A stretch of DNA of 59,939 nt from Burkholderiales bacterium (GCA_020248665.1 JADCHE010000098.1:1-59939), one strand, 5' to 3'; counted from the first letter of the stretch, positions 1 through 8,936 are shown. Made by a program: numbers and translations. Notes: generated by a model from the letters alone, not told the origin.

Positions 1-1506
1 GTCGGCGAGTCCGGCTCGGGCAAGTCGGTGATCGCGTTCTCGGCGATGGGGCTGCTGCCGAAGAACCTGCCGGTGACGAGCGGCTCGATCACGCTGCAGG
101 GCGAGGACGTGACCCGCGCCTCCGAGTCGCGGCTGCGGGAGCTGCGCTGCACGAAGATGGGCATGATCTTCCAGGAGCCGATGACCGCGCTCAATCCGGT
201 CATGCGCTGCGGCGACCAGATCGACGAGGTGCTCGCCGAGCACACCGACCTGTCGGCCGCGCAGCGGCGCGCGAAGATCATCGAGATGATCGAGCAGGTG
301 CACCTGCCCGATCCGCCGCGGATGTACGAGTCGTTCCCGCACCAGCTCTCGGGCGGCCAGCGCCAGCGGATCATGATCGCGATGGCGCTGATCCTGAACC
401 CGGCGCTGCTGATCGCCGACGAGCCGACCACCGCGCTCGACGTCACCACGCAGGCGCAGATCCTGAAGCTGGTGAAGGAGATGCAGGCCTCGCACGGCAC
501 CGGGGTGCTCTTCATCACGCACGACTTCGGCGTCGTCGCCGAGATCGCCGACCGGGTCGCGGTGCTCAAGCACGGCCAGCTGGTCGAGATGGGGCCGACG
601 CGCGAGATCCTGCGCTCGCCGAAGCAGCCCTACACGCAGATGCTGATCCGCTCGGTGCCGGGCCACGAGCCGCCCGACCGGCCGCCGGCACCGGAGGGCG
701 CGCCGACGGTGCTCGCCACCGACGCGCTCGAGAAGACCTACGGCAATGCGGGCCTCTTCGGCCGCGGCCGGGTCGTCAAGGCGGTGCAGGACGTGAAGAT
801 CGAGATCCGGCGCGGCCGCACGCTCGGCATCGTCGGCGAGTCCGGCTCGGGCAAGTCGACCGTCGCGCGCTGCATCGCGCGCCTGATCGACCCGACCGGC
901 GGGCAGATCCGGCTCGCCGGCACCGACATCGCGTCGATGCCGGCCGGCCGGCTGCGCGAGCTGCGCCGCAAGATCCAGATCGTCTTCCAGGACCCCTACC
1001 GCTCGCTGAACCCGCGGCGCACCGTCGGCCAGTCGATCGTCGAGGGGCCGATGAACTACGGCACCTCGCACGCCGACGCGACGAAGCGGGCGCGCACGCT
1101 GATGGAGCTGGTGCGCCTGGACCCGGAGTCGCTCGACCGCTTCCCGCACCAGTTCTCGGGCGGCCAACGTCAGCGCATCTGCATCGCGCGCGCGCTCGCG
1201 ATGGAGCCCGAGCTGCTGATCGCCGACGAGGCGGTCTCGGCGCTCGACGTGTCGGTGCAGGCGCAGGTGCTGACGCTGCTCGCCGACATCCGAGACCGGC
1301 TCGACCTCGCGATGCTGTTCATCACCCACGACCTGCGCGTGGCCGCGCAGGTCTGCGACGACGTGGCGGTGATGTCGAAGGGCCGGATCGTCGAATACGG
1401 GCCGGCGACGCAGGTGTTCCGCACGCCGCAGCACGAGTACACGAGGGCGCTGTTCGAGGCGGCGCCGGGGCGCGGGTTCGAGTTCGGGGCCGAGCGGGCG
1501 GCATGA
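1..1506 (+). CDS. Dipeptide/oligopeptide-type ABC transporter, fused double ATPase (5' partial)
   Basis: This cytoplasmic ATPase energises a peptide/nickel-type ABC importer and carries both nucleotide-binding domains in one chain, as in YejF/GsiA-type proteins. The frame is open from base 1, which falls in the first Walker A (GESGSGKS), so the N-terminus lies outside the window. Domain 1 has LSGGQRQR and LLIADEPTTALD. Domain 2 has its own Walker A (GESGSGKST, nt 835-861), FSGGQRQR (nt 1153-1176) and LLIADEAVSALD. An oligopeptide C-terminal extension (linker with KQPYTQ and HEYTRALF) follows each domain, which is typical of the family. The stop overlaps the next start (ATGA). The cognate permeases are probably upstream. 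The SBP_bac_5 protein encoded convergently nearby may be its binding partner (inference). Confidence 0.93.
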   Translation, partial: VGESGSGKSVIAFSAMGLLPKNLPVTSGSITLQGEDVTRASESRLRELRCTKMGMIFQEPMTALNPVMRCGDQIDEVLAEHTDLSAAQRRAKIIEMIEQVHLPDPPRMYESFPHQLSGGQRQRIMIAMALILNPALLIADEPTTALDVTTQAQILKLVKEMQASHGTGVLFITHDFGVVAEIADRVAVLKHGQLVEMGPTREILRSPKQPYTQMLIRSVPGHEPPDRPPAPEGAPTVLATDALEKTYGNAGLFGRGRVVKAVQDVKIEIRRGRTLGIVGESGSGKSTVARCIARLIDPTGGQIRLAGTDIASMPAGRLRELRRKIQIVFQDPYRSLNPRRTVGQSIVEGPMNYGTSHADATKRARTLMELVRLDPESLDRFPHQFSGGQRQRICIARALAMEPELLIADEAVSALDVSVQAQVLTLLADIRDRLDLAMLFITHDLRVAAQVCDDVAVMSKGRIVEYGPATQVFRTPQHEYTRALFEAAPGRGFEFGAERAA

Positions 1507-2753
1507 CGACCATCCAGTGGGTCAGCGCGGCGATCTTCGCGATCGCGGTCGCGCACACCTTTTCCACCAAGCTGTTCGAGAAGCTCGCGCACCGCCAGCC
1601 CAACCACGCGGGCGTCTGGCACCTGCTCGGCGAGGTGGAGATCGTCTTCGGCTTCTGGGCGATGGTGCTGATCGTCGCGCTCGCGATCGTGGCGACACCG
1701 GGCGATGCGATCGGCTACCTCGACGCGCGCAACTTCACCGAGCCGATGTTCGTGTTCGCGATCATGGTGATCGCGGGCACCCGGGCGATCCTGCAGCTCT
1801 CGCGCGCCGGCGTGATCGCGGTCGCGCGCTTCGTGCCGCTGCCGGGCGCGGTCGGCTTCCACTTCGTCGCGCTGTCGGTGGTGCCGCTGCTCGGCTCGTT
1901 CATCACCGAGCCCGCGGCGATGACGCTCGCCGCGCTGATGCTGCGCGACCGGATCTTCGGCGCCGCGGTCTCGCAGAAGCTCAAGTACGCGACGATCGGG
2001 ACCCTCTTCGTCAACGTGTCGATCGGCGGCACGCTGACCTCGTTCGCCGCGCCGCCGGTGCTGATGGTCGCCGCGAAGTGGAACTGGGACAGCTGGTACA
2101 TGCTGTCGCACTTCGGCTGGAAGGCGGCGATCGCGGTGATCGTCAACGCGCTCGCGGTCGCGCTGATCTTCCGCGCCGAGCTGTCGAAGCTGCAGCGCAC
2201 GGTCGCCGAGAAGTCCGAGACGGTGCCGTTCTGGGTCGGCGCGATCCACGTGGCGCTGCTCGCCGGGGTCGTCGCGCTCGCCCACCATCCGGCCGCGTTC
2301 ATGGGCCTGCTGCTGCTCTTCATGGGCATCGCGACCGCGTACCCGCAGTTCCAGGACCGGCTGATCCTGCGCGAGGGGTTGCTGGTGGCCTTCTTCCTCG
2401 CCGGCCTGGTGGTGCTCGGCGGCCAGCAGCAGTGGTGGCTCGAGCCGCTGCTGCACAGCATGGACGACGTCACGGTGTACTTCGGCGCGACGGCGCTGAC
2501 CGCGATCACCGACAACGCGGCGCTGACCTACCTCGGCTCGCAGGTCGAGGGGCTGTCCGAGTCGTTCAAGCAGGCGCTGGTCGCGGGCGCCGTGACCGGC
2601 GGCGGCCTGACCGTGATCGCCAACGCGCCGAACCCGGCCGGTTTCGCGATCCTGCGCAGCCGCTTCGAGGACGGTGCGATCTCGCCGCTCGGGCTGTTCG
2701 TCGCGGCGTTCGGGCCGACGCTGGTCGCGATCCTGGCGTTCAGGGTGCTCTGA
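1503..2753 (+). CDS. Putative Na+/H+ antiporter family membrane protein
   Basis: A 416-residue polytopic inner-membrane protein with about ten hydrophobic segments. The overall sequence resembles the bacterial 'putative Na+/H+ antiporter' family, with conserved-looking runs such as ITEPAAMTLAALMLRDR, a glycine-rich SIGGTLTSFAAPP and an ITDNAALTYLGSQVEG segment in the last third. Polar Asp/Asn residues inside the last segment are the kind used for cation exchange. It overlaps the ABC ATPase by 4 bp (ATGA), so the two are probably translationally coupled. The substrate is inferred from family resemblance only; an uncharacterised ion or organic-acid exchanger is the alternative. Confidence 0.75.
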   Translation: MTTIQWVSAAIFAIAVAHTFSTKLFEKLAHRQPNHAGVWHLLGEVEIVFGFWAMVLIVALAIVATPGDAIGYLDARNFTEPMFVFAIMVIAGTRAILQLSRAGVIAVARFVPLPGAVGFHFVALSVVPLLGSFITEPAAMTLAALMLRDRIFGAAVSQKLKYATIGTLFVNVSIGGTLTSFAAPPVLMVAAKWNWDSWYMLSHFGWKAAIAVIVNALAVALIFRAELSKLQRTVAEKSETVPFWVGAIHVALLAGVVALAHHPAAFMGLLLLFMGIATAYPQFQDRLILREGLLVAFFLAGLVVLGGQQQWWLEPLLHSMDDVTVYFGATALTAITDNAALTYLGSQVEGLSESFKQALVAGAVTGGGLTVIANAPNPAGFAILRSRFEDGAISPLGLFVAAFGPTLVAILAFRVL

Positions 2754-2863
2754 GGCGGTCGCGGCGCCGGGGTTCGGCCCGGGGCGCCGCGGCGTTGCAC
2801 GAGACAGGTGGGCACGATCCGCCTACGATCGTCCCGGGGCCCCCGCGGCCCGGGGAGACCACG

Positions 2864-4066
2864 ATGACGCCGTCCGTCCGCGCGACCGCGCTGCTGCTCA
2901 ACGTCGCGCACGCGCTCGACCACCTGTTCCTGCTGATCTTCGCGACCGCGGTGGTGGCGATCGCGGCCGACTTCGGCATCGCGCGCTGGGAGGACCTGAT
3001 GCCGTACGCGGCCGGCGCGTTCCTGCTCTTCGGGCTGGGCTCGCTGCCCTCGGGCCGGCTCGGCGACCTGTGGGGGCGGCGGCGGATGATGCTGGTGTTC
3101 TTCTTCGGCATCGGCGCGGCGGCCTGCCTCGCCGCGGCCGCGCAGTCGGCCTGGCAGCTCGCCGGTGCGCTGGTGCTTGTCGGCGCGTTCGCCTCGATCT
3201 ACCACCCGGTCGGGATCCCGATGCTGGTCGAGCGCGCCGAGCGCCCGGGCATGACGATCGGCGTCAACGGCCTGGCGGGGAACCTCGGCGTGGCCGCGGC
3301 CGCGGTGGTCACCGGGCTGCTGGTCAAGTGGTTCGGCTGGCGGGCGGCGTTCGTCGTGCCGGGCCTGGTGTCGATCGCCTGCGGCATCGCGTTCGCACGC
3401 GTCGCGCCGCACGAGGGCGAGGCGCCCGCCAAGCGCACGCGCAAGGCGGCGGTCGCGCTCGGCCCCGCAGAGCTCGCGCGCGCGTTCCTCGTGATGACCG
3501 CGGCCGCGATCACCGGCAGCCTGCTGTTCAACTTCACCACCAACGGCAACGGCCCGCTGCTCGCCGAGCGGATGGCCGGCATCGCGTCGGACCCGGCCTG
3601 GCTCGGCGCGCTGCTCGCGGCGGTCTATGCGATCGGCTCGCTCGCGCAGCTGCTCGTCGGCCGGCTGATCGACCGCGTAGAGCTCAAGCCGCTGTACCTG
3701 TCGATCGTGCTCGCGCAGGTGCCGGTGCTCGCGGCGGCGGCGTTCGCGCAGGGCTGGGTGTTCTACGCGCTGCTGGTGGTGTCGATGGCACTGGTCTTCG
3801 GCGCGATCCCGTTCACCGACGCGATGATCGTGCGCTACGTCGACGACCGGATGCGCTCTCGGGTGAGCGGCATGCGGCTCGCGGTGTCGTTCGGCGTCAG
3901 CTCGACCGCGGTGTGGCTGCTCGGGCCGCTGGTCAAGGCGGCGGGCTTCGGCACGCTGCTGCTCGCGATGGCCTGCATCGCCGGCGCGACCGCGTTCGCG
4001 GTGCTCTGGCTGCCGCGCGAGCGGGGCGCGGACGCGGCGGCGAAGGCCGCCGAGCCCGCGCGCTGA
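2864..4066 (+). CDS. MFS transporter
   Basis: A 400-residue major facilitator superfamily permease with about 12 hydrophobic segments. The family loop between TM2 and TM3 is visible as GRLGDLWGRRRMM, and a second half-repeat follows a basic central loop (KRTRKAA, near residue 195). The frame is open far upstream, but the first credible start is the ATG preceded by GGGGAGACC about 6 nt away; everything upstream in this frame is antisense or out-of-frame to the antiporter gene. The gap to the antiporter stop is about 110 bp. The gene is convergent with the downstream binding-protein gene. Substrate unknown; the compact architecture resembles the sugar/fosmidomycin-type MFS subgroup. Confidence 0.88.
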   Translation: MTPSVRATALLLNVAHALDHLFLLIFATAVVAIAADFGIARWEDLMPYAAGAFLLFGLGSLPSGRLGDLWGRRRMMLVFFFGIGAAACLAAAAQSAWQLAGALVLVGAFASIYHPVGIPMLVERAERPGMTIGVNGLAGNLGVAAAAVVTGLLVKWFGWRAAFVVPGLVSIACGIAFARVAPHEGEAPAKRTRKAAVALGPAELARAFLVMTAAAITGSLLFNFTTNGNGPLLAERMAGIASDPAWLGALLAAVYAIGSLAQLLVGRLIDRVELKPLYLSIVLAQVPVLAAAAFAQGWVFYALLVVSMALVFGAIPFTDAMIVRYVDDRMRSRVSGMRLAVSFGVSSTAVWLLGPLVKAAGFGTLLLAMACIAGATAFAVLWLPRERGADAAAKAAEPAR

Positions 4067-4110
4067 GGGTGCGGCGCGGCGGCCGCAGGGCCGGTCAGCG
4101 CCGCGGCCCT
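4066..4110. terminator. Candidate bidirectional terminator between convergent genes
   Basis: The 43-bp gap between the MFS stop and the binding-protein stop contains AGGG-t-GCGGCGC pairing with GCGCCGC-gg-CCCT around a 20-nt loop. The hairpin reads the same from both sides, but there is no clear T-tract, so its efficiency is uncertain. Confidence 0.4.
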
Positions 4111-5771
4111 CACTTCGCCATCGAGATCCCCGAGAAGTTCTGGAACCAGTTCTGCGCCTGCACGAAGCCCTGCACCTTCGGGCTCATCGCGCGGGCGTTG
4201 ACGTCGTGGGTGACCATCACGAAGAGCTGGTCCTCGACGAACTTCTCGTGCAGCTTCTGCAGCGCCGCGGTCTGCGCGGCCGGCTCGAAGCTGGTCTGCG
4301 CGGCGGTCAGCAGCGCGTCCATGTCCTTGTCCTGGTACCAGCCCCAGTTGGTGCCCTTCGGCGAGACCAGGTCGGACTTCACGTGCCGCACGAACGCGGT
4401 GAACGGGTCCTGGATGAAGTAGCTGTAGTTCAGCGCGACCGCGCCGCGGTTGGCCGGGTCCTTCGCGCCGCCGCGCCAGGCGCCGAGCAGCGCGTTCCAC
4501 TCGAGCACCTCCAGGTCGACCTTCACGCCGACGTCGCGCAGGTTCTGCTGCAGGAACTCGTTCATCGCGATCGGCTGCATCATCCCCGAGCCCGATGACG
4601 GGATCAGCACCTTCAGCGCCAGCGGCTTCGCGGCGGTGTAGCCGGCTTCGGCGAGCAGCTTGCGCGCGGCGGCCGGGTCGTGCCGCAGCGGCGTCGCCTT
4701 GCCGAACCACGCGTGCCCCGGCGGCATGAAGCCCTTGGCCGGCAGCGACAGGCCACCGAGGAACTGGTTGAGCCCCTCCCGGTCGATCGCGTAGTTGATC
4801 GCCGCGCGCACCTTCGGGTCGCGGAACGGCGAGCCCTCGAGCATCGACAGGTGCCAGACCCAGTTGTGCGGATAGCTGTTGGTGACGATCCGCATGCCCG
4901 CGCCCTTCAGGCTCGCGACCGCGTCGGGCGGCGGCGCCTCGATCCAGTCGACCTGGCCCGAGCGCAGCGCGGCGACCCGCGTGTTGGCCTCGGGCAGCGG
5001 CACCAGCACCAGCTTCTCGAGCTTCGGCACGCGGGCCTTGTCCCAGTAGTCGGGGTTCGGCACCAGCTCGGCGCGCTCGCGCGGCGTCCACGCGACGAGC
5101 TTCCACGGGCCGGTGCCCGACGGCGCCTTCGCATACGCGTTCCAGTCGCGGCCGACCTTCTCGAAGTGCGCGGGCGAGGACATCGGGATCCACGCGAGCT
5201 GGTAGGGCAGGAACGCGTCGGGCTCCTTGGTGACGATCTCCACGGTGGTCGCGTCGATCGCCCGCGACGACGCGATCGACGGGATCCGCGAGCGGCCCTG
5301 CGCGGCCTGCTTCGGGTCGAACTGCGGCGACTTCTCGTCGAGCAGCTTCGCGATGTTCCAGACGACGGCCTGCGCGTCGAAGGTCGAGCCGTCGTGGTAC
5401 TTCACGCCGGGGCGCAGCCTGAAGGTCCACTTCGTGCGGTCCTTGGGGTCGGCCGACCACGACAGCGCGAGCCCGGGCACCAGCGTCGAGGGCTTGTCCG
5501 CGCTCGACAGGTCCCACATCACCAGCTGGTCGTAGACGGTGTTGGCCATGAAGCGCTGGCCCTCGCCGCCCTGGTCGGCCTGGCCGGTGGTGAGCGGGAT
5601 GTCGGCCGCGGTCATGCCGATCCGCAGCGTGCCCTGGCCGAGCGCGGCGAGCGGCGTCGCGCACGCGGCCGCGAGCAGCGCGGCGACGAAGGCGGCACGC
5701 GGACGGCGGCCGGGTCGGGCCGCCGGGGCGGACCGGGCGGCAGAAGCGGCGCAATGGGGGCTCGGGGTCAT
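4110..5771 (-). CDS. ABC transporter substrate-binding protein, SBP_bac_5 (peptide/nickel) family
   Basis: A 553-residue periplasmic binding protein of the family that captures di/oligopeptides, nickel or related solutes. An N-terminal signal peptide is visible (Arg-rich n-region, then AFVAALLAAACATPLAALGQG). Family hallmarks include LVPGLALSWS, TKWTFRLRPGVKYHDGS, a GTGPWKLV segment and INYAIDREGLN. The start used here follows a GGAG ribosome-binding site; an upstream in-frame ATG (start at 5843) would add 24 residues before the signal peptide and lacks such a site. No permease lies beside it. The fused ATPase at the window start is the obvious candidate partner, though it is on the other strand. 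Confidence 0.92.
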   Translation of the reverse strand: MTPSPHCAASAARSAPAARPGRRPRAAFVAALLAAACATPLAALGQGTLRIGMTAADIPLTTGQADQGGEGQRFMANTVYDQLVMWDLSSADKPSTLVPGLALSWSADPKDRTKWTFRLRPGVKYHDGSTFDAQAVVWNIAKLLDEKSPQFDPKQAAQGRSRIPSIASSRAIDATTVEIVTKEPDAFLPYQLAWIPMSSPAHFEKVGRDWNAYAKAPSGTGPWKLVAWTPRERAELVPNPDYWDKARVPKLEKLVLVPLPEANTRVAALRSGQVDWIEAPPPDAVASLKGAGMRIVTNSYPHNWVWHLSMLEGSPFRDPKVRAAINYAIDREGLNQFLGGLSLPAKGFMPPGHAWFGKATPLRHDPAAARKLLAEAGYTAAKPLALKVLIPSSGSGMMQPIAMNEFLQQNLRDVGVKVDLEVLEWNALLGAWRGGAKDPANRGAVALNYSYFIQDPFTAFVRHVKSDLVSPKGTNWGWYQDKDMDALLTAAQTSFEPAAQTAALQKLHEKFVEDQLFVMVTHDVNARAMSPKVQGFVQAQNWFQNFSGISMAK

Positions 5772-5936
5772 CGGGGGCTCCGTGGAAGGGCGGCCGACCC
5801 CGCCCAGCACCGGGTTGGTGCGAGACGCGACGGCCGCGCTCACCCGCGCAAGGGCCGTGCCATCTCGGCGGGGTCGACGCCCGCGCTGCGGCCGGCACGC
5901 GCGTCTCGGCCGCTCTGACGGACGGGCCCCGGACGA

Positions 5937-6698
5937 TCAGCCGCGGCGCCGGACGCTGACCTCGCCGGCGACCACACGCTCGAGCGTCCCGTCGGGCCGT
6001 TCTACGCGCAGCGCGCCGTCGTCGTCGACGCCGCGTGCGACGCCGGGCTCGCGCGTGCCGTCGCCGCGGAGCAGGTCGACCGGCGCGCCGTGCAGCGCGT
6101 CGAGCGCGCGCCAGCGCGCGAGCCAGGGGCGCACGCCGTCGCGCGGGAAAGCCTCGAGCACGTCGGCGAGCGCGTCGGCGAGCGCGCGCTCGAGCGCCTC
6201 GCGCGGCGGCACCGCGCCGTCGGCGAACAGCGCGCCGGCCGGCTGGCCGACGCGCTCGGCCGACAGCGAGGGCGACGGCGCGAGGTTCAGGCCCACGCCT
6301 GCGACGACGCGCTGCAGCGCACCCTGGTGGCGCGCCTCGACGAGGATGCCGCCGACCTTCGCCGGCCCGTCCGGCGCGTCGACCTGCAGGTCGTTCGGCC
6401 ACTTGAGCCGCGCGGGCGCGCCGTGGCCCGCGAGCACGTCGGCGACCGCGACGCCGATCGCGAGCGGCAGGCCGAGCAACGATGCGCCGTCGGCCTCGCG
6501 CTCGATCGCGACCGAGAGCGCGAGCGAGCGCGAGGCGTCGCCGAGCCAGCCGCGCCCGTTGCGCCCGCGACCTGCCTCCTGCACCTCGGCCGCGAGCGCG
6601 CACGGCTCGGCCGGCCGCGCGCCGAACGGCCGGCGCATCAGTTCGCTGTTGGTCGAGTCGATGCGCGCCACGCGCTCGAACCGCGACGGATCGATCAT
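5937..6698 (-). CDS. birA: Biotin--[acetyl-CoA-carboxylase] ligase, catalytic-only form
   Basis: Activates biotin to biotinyl-AMP and transfers it to the lysine of the acetyl-CoA carboxylase biotin carrier. The 253-residue protein starts directly with the catalytic domain: RIDSTNSEL, the adenylate-binding GRGRNGRGW (about residue 54) and KWPND (about residue 111) are present. There is no N-terminal winged helix, so it should not act as the biotin repressor. The start follows GGAGAG 7 nt upstream; a longer frame would begin inside the divergent vanZ gene. In many Burkholderiales birA is followed by coaX (type III pantothenate kinase). Here no coaX follows, only a 165-bp gap before the binding-protein gene. 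Confidence 0.93.
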   Translation of the reverse strand: MIDPSRFERVARIDSTNSELMRRPFGARPAEPCALAAEVQEAGRGRNGRGWLGDASRSLALSVAIEREADGASLLGLPLAIGVAVADVLAGHGAPARLKWPNDLQVDAPDGPAKVGGILVEARHQGALQRVVAGVGLNLAPSPSLSAERVGQPAGALFADGAVPPREALERALADALADVLEAFPRDGVRPWLARWRALDALHGAPVDLLRGDGTREPGVARGVDDDGALRVERPDGTLERVVAGEVSVRRRG

Positions 6699-6723
6699 GT
6701 AAGCTCTCCGGATCGGATCCGCC

Positions 6724-7875
6724 ATGTCTACCACGTTCGACGCGTCCCCCGGCCCGGGCCGCGGGACGGCGCTGATGCGCGCGCTGGGCCTGCTGTTCGC
6801 GGCCGCGATCGCGTTCGCGACGCTGTATCCCCTGGTCGACTGGCGGCTGCGCGCGACAGGCGGCTTCGCGTTCCTGCTCGGCGGGCTGCCGCGCTACTGG
6901 ACCTGGTTCGACGTGCTCAGCAACGTGCTCGCCTACGGCGTGCTCGCACTGCTGCTGACGCTCGGCTGGCTGTCGCGCGCGAGGCCGTGGGTCGCGGTCG
7001 CCGCGGTCACCGTCGCGGGCTCGCTGCTGTCGCTGTCGCTCGAAGCCGCGCAGAGCTACCTGCCGGCGCGCGTGCCCTCCCTGCTCGACTGGTTCGCCAA
7101 TACGTTCGGCAGCGCAGGCGGTGCGTGGCTCGGCGCGACGCTGAACCGCGCCGCGCAGCGTCCCGACCGGCCCGCGGTACCGGTGCGCGAGCGCTGGTAC
7201 GAGCAGGGCCCGCCGATGGGCTGGGTGCTGCTGCTGATGTGGCTGTCGGCGCAACTCGTGCCGCAGCGGCTCCTGTTCGCGACCGGCCACGTCGAGCCCG
7301 CCGCGCAGCGGCTGCTCGACCGCGTGTGGCCGGTCGACACGCCCGACCTGTCGATGCTCACCGGACGGCTCTGGGGCGGCGTCGCGCCGACCGGCTACGG
7401 CGTGGCGATCGAGGCCGGCGTGGTGGTCTGCGCGGCGTGCACGGTGGGCGCGCTCGCATTCGCGCTGGTGCACGGCCCTCGGCGGCGGCTCGCGCTCGTC
7501 GCGTGCATCGCGCTGGTCGCGGCCGGGCTGCGCACCATCGCGACCCAGATGGTCTACGGGCCGGCGGCTTCGTTCGCGTGGCTCACGCCTGGCGCGCAGG
7601 GCGGGCTCGTCGTGGGTACCGTGCTGCTCTACGGGCTCGAGACCCTCGGGCCGCGCTGGCGAGCGGTCGCCGGCATCGTGACGGCCGCAGCGGGCGTCGT
7701 GCTGGTCAACCTCGCCCCCGAGGACCGCTACTTCGAAACGATGGTCGCGGGCATGCAGGCGGGACCGCTGTCGAACCTGCACGGCCTGCTGCGCGCGGTG
7801 TCGTTCGTCTGGCCGATGCTCGCGATCGTCTGGTTCTGGCGCCGCGCGGGGCGGGCTGGAGCACGATCGCTATAA
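6724..7875 (+). CDS. VanZ family membrane protein
   Basis: A 383-residue integral membrane protein with about eight to nine hydrophobic segments. The VanZ-like part is N-terminal: a DVLSNVLAYGVLA helix, then E-A-A-Q-S-Y-L-P-A-R with a following D and N-x-x-G (SLLDWFANTFG), the conserved E/Q/R/D/N pattern of the family. The C-terminal half is an additional membrane region without a recognised domain. Its start lies only 25 bp from the divergent birA start, so promoters for both must extend into coding sequence. The stop codon TAA overlaps a TATAAT hexamer. VanZ proteins are linked to envelope stress and glycopeptide resistance in some bacteria; no such role is claimed here. Confidence 0.8.
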   Translation: MSTTFDASPGPGRGTALMRALGLLFAAAIAFATLYPLVDWRLRATGGFAFLLGGLPRYWTWFDVLSNVLAYGVLALLLTLGWLSRARPWVAVAAVTVAGSLLSLSLEAAQSYLPARVPSLLDWFANTFGSAGGAWLGATLNRAAQRPDRPAVPVRERWYEQGPPMGWVLLLMWLSAQLVPQRLLFATGHVEPAAQRLLDRVWPVDTPDLSMLTGRLWGGVAPTGYGVAIEAGVVVCAACTVGALAFALVHGPRRRLALVACIALVAAGLRTIATQMVYGPAASFAWLTPGAQGGLVVGTVLLYGLETLGPRWRAVAGIVTAAAGVVLVNLAPEDRYFETMVAGMQAGPLSNLHGLLRAVSFVWPMLAIVWFWRRAGRAGARSL

Positions 7876-7876
7876 T
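7871..7876 (+). promoter_or_regulatory. Candidate -10 element (TATAAT) upstream of the ferredoxin gene
   Basis: A perfect TATAAT followed by CGG overlaps the vanZ stop codon, 108 bp ahead of the ferredoxin gene. No convincing -35 is present at 16-18 bp. The same TATAATC(C/G) context precedes dacA and, on the other strand, lpoA in this window. Confidence 0.45.
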
Positions 7877-7880
7877 CGGT

Positions 7881-7914
7881 CGGCTGCCCGCGCGGCTCGG
7901 CTGCCCGCGCGGCT
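7881..7914. repeat. Two perfect 17-bp tandem copies
   Basis: The unit CGGCTGCCCGCGCGGCT occurs twice head-to-tail in the leader between vanZ and the ferredoxin gene, right after the TATAAT. It is immediately followed by a strong hairpin. This may be slippage, or an RNA structure in the leader. Confidence 0.7.
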
Positions 7915-7919
7915 TCGTT

Positions 7920-7939
7920 CCGCGCGCCCCTGCGCGCGG
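7920..7939. terminator. Strong GC hairpin in the vanZ-ferredoxin leader
   Basis: CCGCGCGC pairs perfectly with GCGCGCGG over a CCCT loop (8-bp stem, 4-nt loop). It could terminate vanZ transcription or form the leader structure of the downstream transcript. No T-tract follows. Confidence 0.4.
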
Positions 7940-7984
7940 GGCCCGGTTCGCCGGACCGCGCCGCCCCACGCCGGACCCGCCCCC

Positions 7985-8296
7985 GTGAGCCACTACGCCA
8001 AGCACATCTTCTTCTGCCTCAACCGTCGCGACGACGGCCGCGCATACTGCGCCGAGCACCGCGCCGAGGCGCTGCAGGGCTACTGCAAGGACCGCGTGAA
8101 GGCGCTCGGCCTCGCCGGGCCCGGCAAGGTCCGCGTCAACAAGGCCGGCTGCCTCGACCGCTGCGAGCTCGGGCCGGTCGCCGTCGTCTATCCCGAGGGC
8201 GTCTGGTACGCCTTCGTCGACGAGCAGGACATCGACGAGATCGTCGAGAGCCACCTTCGCGACGGCAAGGTCGTGGAGCGCCTGAAGCTCGACTGA
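7985..8296 (+). CDS. Thioredoxin-like [2Fe-2S] ferredoxin domain protein
   Basis: A 103-residue soluble protein with the thioredoxin-like [2Fe-2S] ferredoxin fold. Candidate ligands are Cys11 (FFCLNRR), Cys34 (GYCKDR), Cys56 and Cys60 (AGCLDRCELGP); Cys22 is extra. The product resembles the small (2Fe-2S) ferredoxins common upstream of an alpha/beta hydrolase in betaproteobacteria. Translation starts at GTG; no ATG or other in-frame start gives the conserved SHYAKHIFFC N-terminus. Only 3 bp separate its stop from the hydrolase start, so the two are co-transcribed. Partner reductase and electron acceptor are unknown. Confidence 0.85.
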   Translation: MSHYAKHIFFCLNRRDDGRAYCAEHRAEALQGYCKDRVKALGLAGPGKVRVNKAGCLDRCELGPVAVVYPEGVWYAFVDEQDIDEIVESHLRDGKVVERLKLD

Positions 8297-8299
8297 TCG

Positions 8300-8932
8300 A
8301 TGAACCCGTCCACCCGCAGCGTCACCGTCGACGGCCCGGCCGGACGGATCGACATCGCGGTCGACCGACCGGACGAGGGGTCGCCGCGCGGCCTCGCGGT
8401 GATCGCGCACCCGCACCCGCTGTACGGCGGCACGCGCGACAACAAGGTCGTGCAGACGATCGCGCGCGCACTGCTCGCGCTCGGGCACGCCTGCTGGCGG
8501 CCGGACTTCCGCGGCGTCGGCGCGACCGAAGGCGCCTACGACGAGGGCCGCGGCGAGACCGAGGACCTGCTCGCGGTGGTCGCGGCCGCGCGCGCCTCGG
8601 AGCCGGGTGGCGACGCGCTGCCGCTGGTGCTCGCGGGCTTCTCGTTCGGCAGCTTCGTGCAGTCGCGCGTCGCGCGCCGGCTGGCCGAGGCGGGCACGCC
8701 CGCGTCGCGGCTGGTGTTCGTCGGCACCGCCGCGTCGCGCTTCGCGGTCGAGCCGGTGCCCGCCGACACGATCGTGATCCACGGCGAGGTCGACGACACG
8801 GTGCCGCTGTCGTCGGTGCTCGACTGGGCGCGGCCGCAGGAGTTGCCGGTCTTGGTGATCCCCGGGGCGGACCACTTCTTCCACCGCAAGCTGACCGGGC
8901 TCAAGCAGCTGCTGGTCCGCGAGTTGCGCTGA
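8300..8932 (+). CDS. Alpha/beta hydrolase
   Basis: A 210-residue alpha/beta-hydrolase of the compact type. Visible elements are HPHPLYGGTRDNKVV near the N-terminus (oxyanion region), FRGVGATEG, the nucleophile elbow GFSFGSFVQ (Ser about residue 116), the acid in GEVDDTVPL (about residue 160) and the catalytic His in GADHFFHRKL (about residue 192). No signal peptide, hence cytoplasmic. It sits in a four-gene run (ferredoxin, hydrolase, two paralogues) with 3-4 bp gaps or overlaps. Substrate unknown. Confidence 0.87.
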   Translation: MNPSTRSVTVDGPAGRIDIAVDRPDEGSPRGLAVIAHPHPLYGGTRDNKVVQTIARALLALGHACWRPDFRGVGATEGAYDEGRGETEDLLAVVAAARASEPGGDALPLVLAGFSFGSFVQSRVARRLAEAGTPASRLVFVGTAASRFAVEPVPADTIVIHGEVDDTVPLSSVLDWARPQELPVLVIPGADHFFHRKLTGLKQLLVRELR

Positions 8933-8936
8933 GTCG

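Noticed and set aside
1-858. Identical 27-bp sequence at 1-27 and 832-858
   Set aside because: Both copies encode the Walker A motif of the two ATPase halves in one protein, so this is domain duplication, not a mobile or regulatory repeat.
3835-7782. A minus-strand frame open for 1,315 codons
   Set aside because: It runs antisense or out of frame through birA, the binding protein and others; its translation is Arg/Ala-rich with no family features. Such frames are expected in very G/C-rich DNA.
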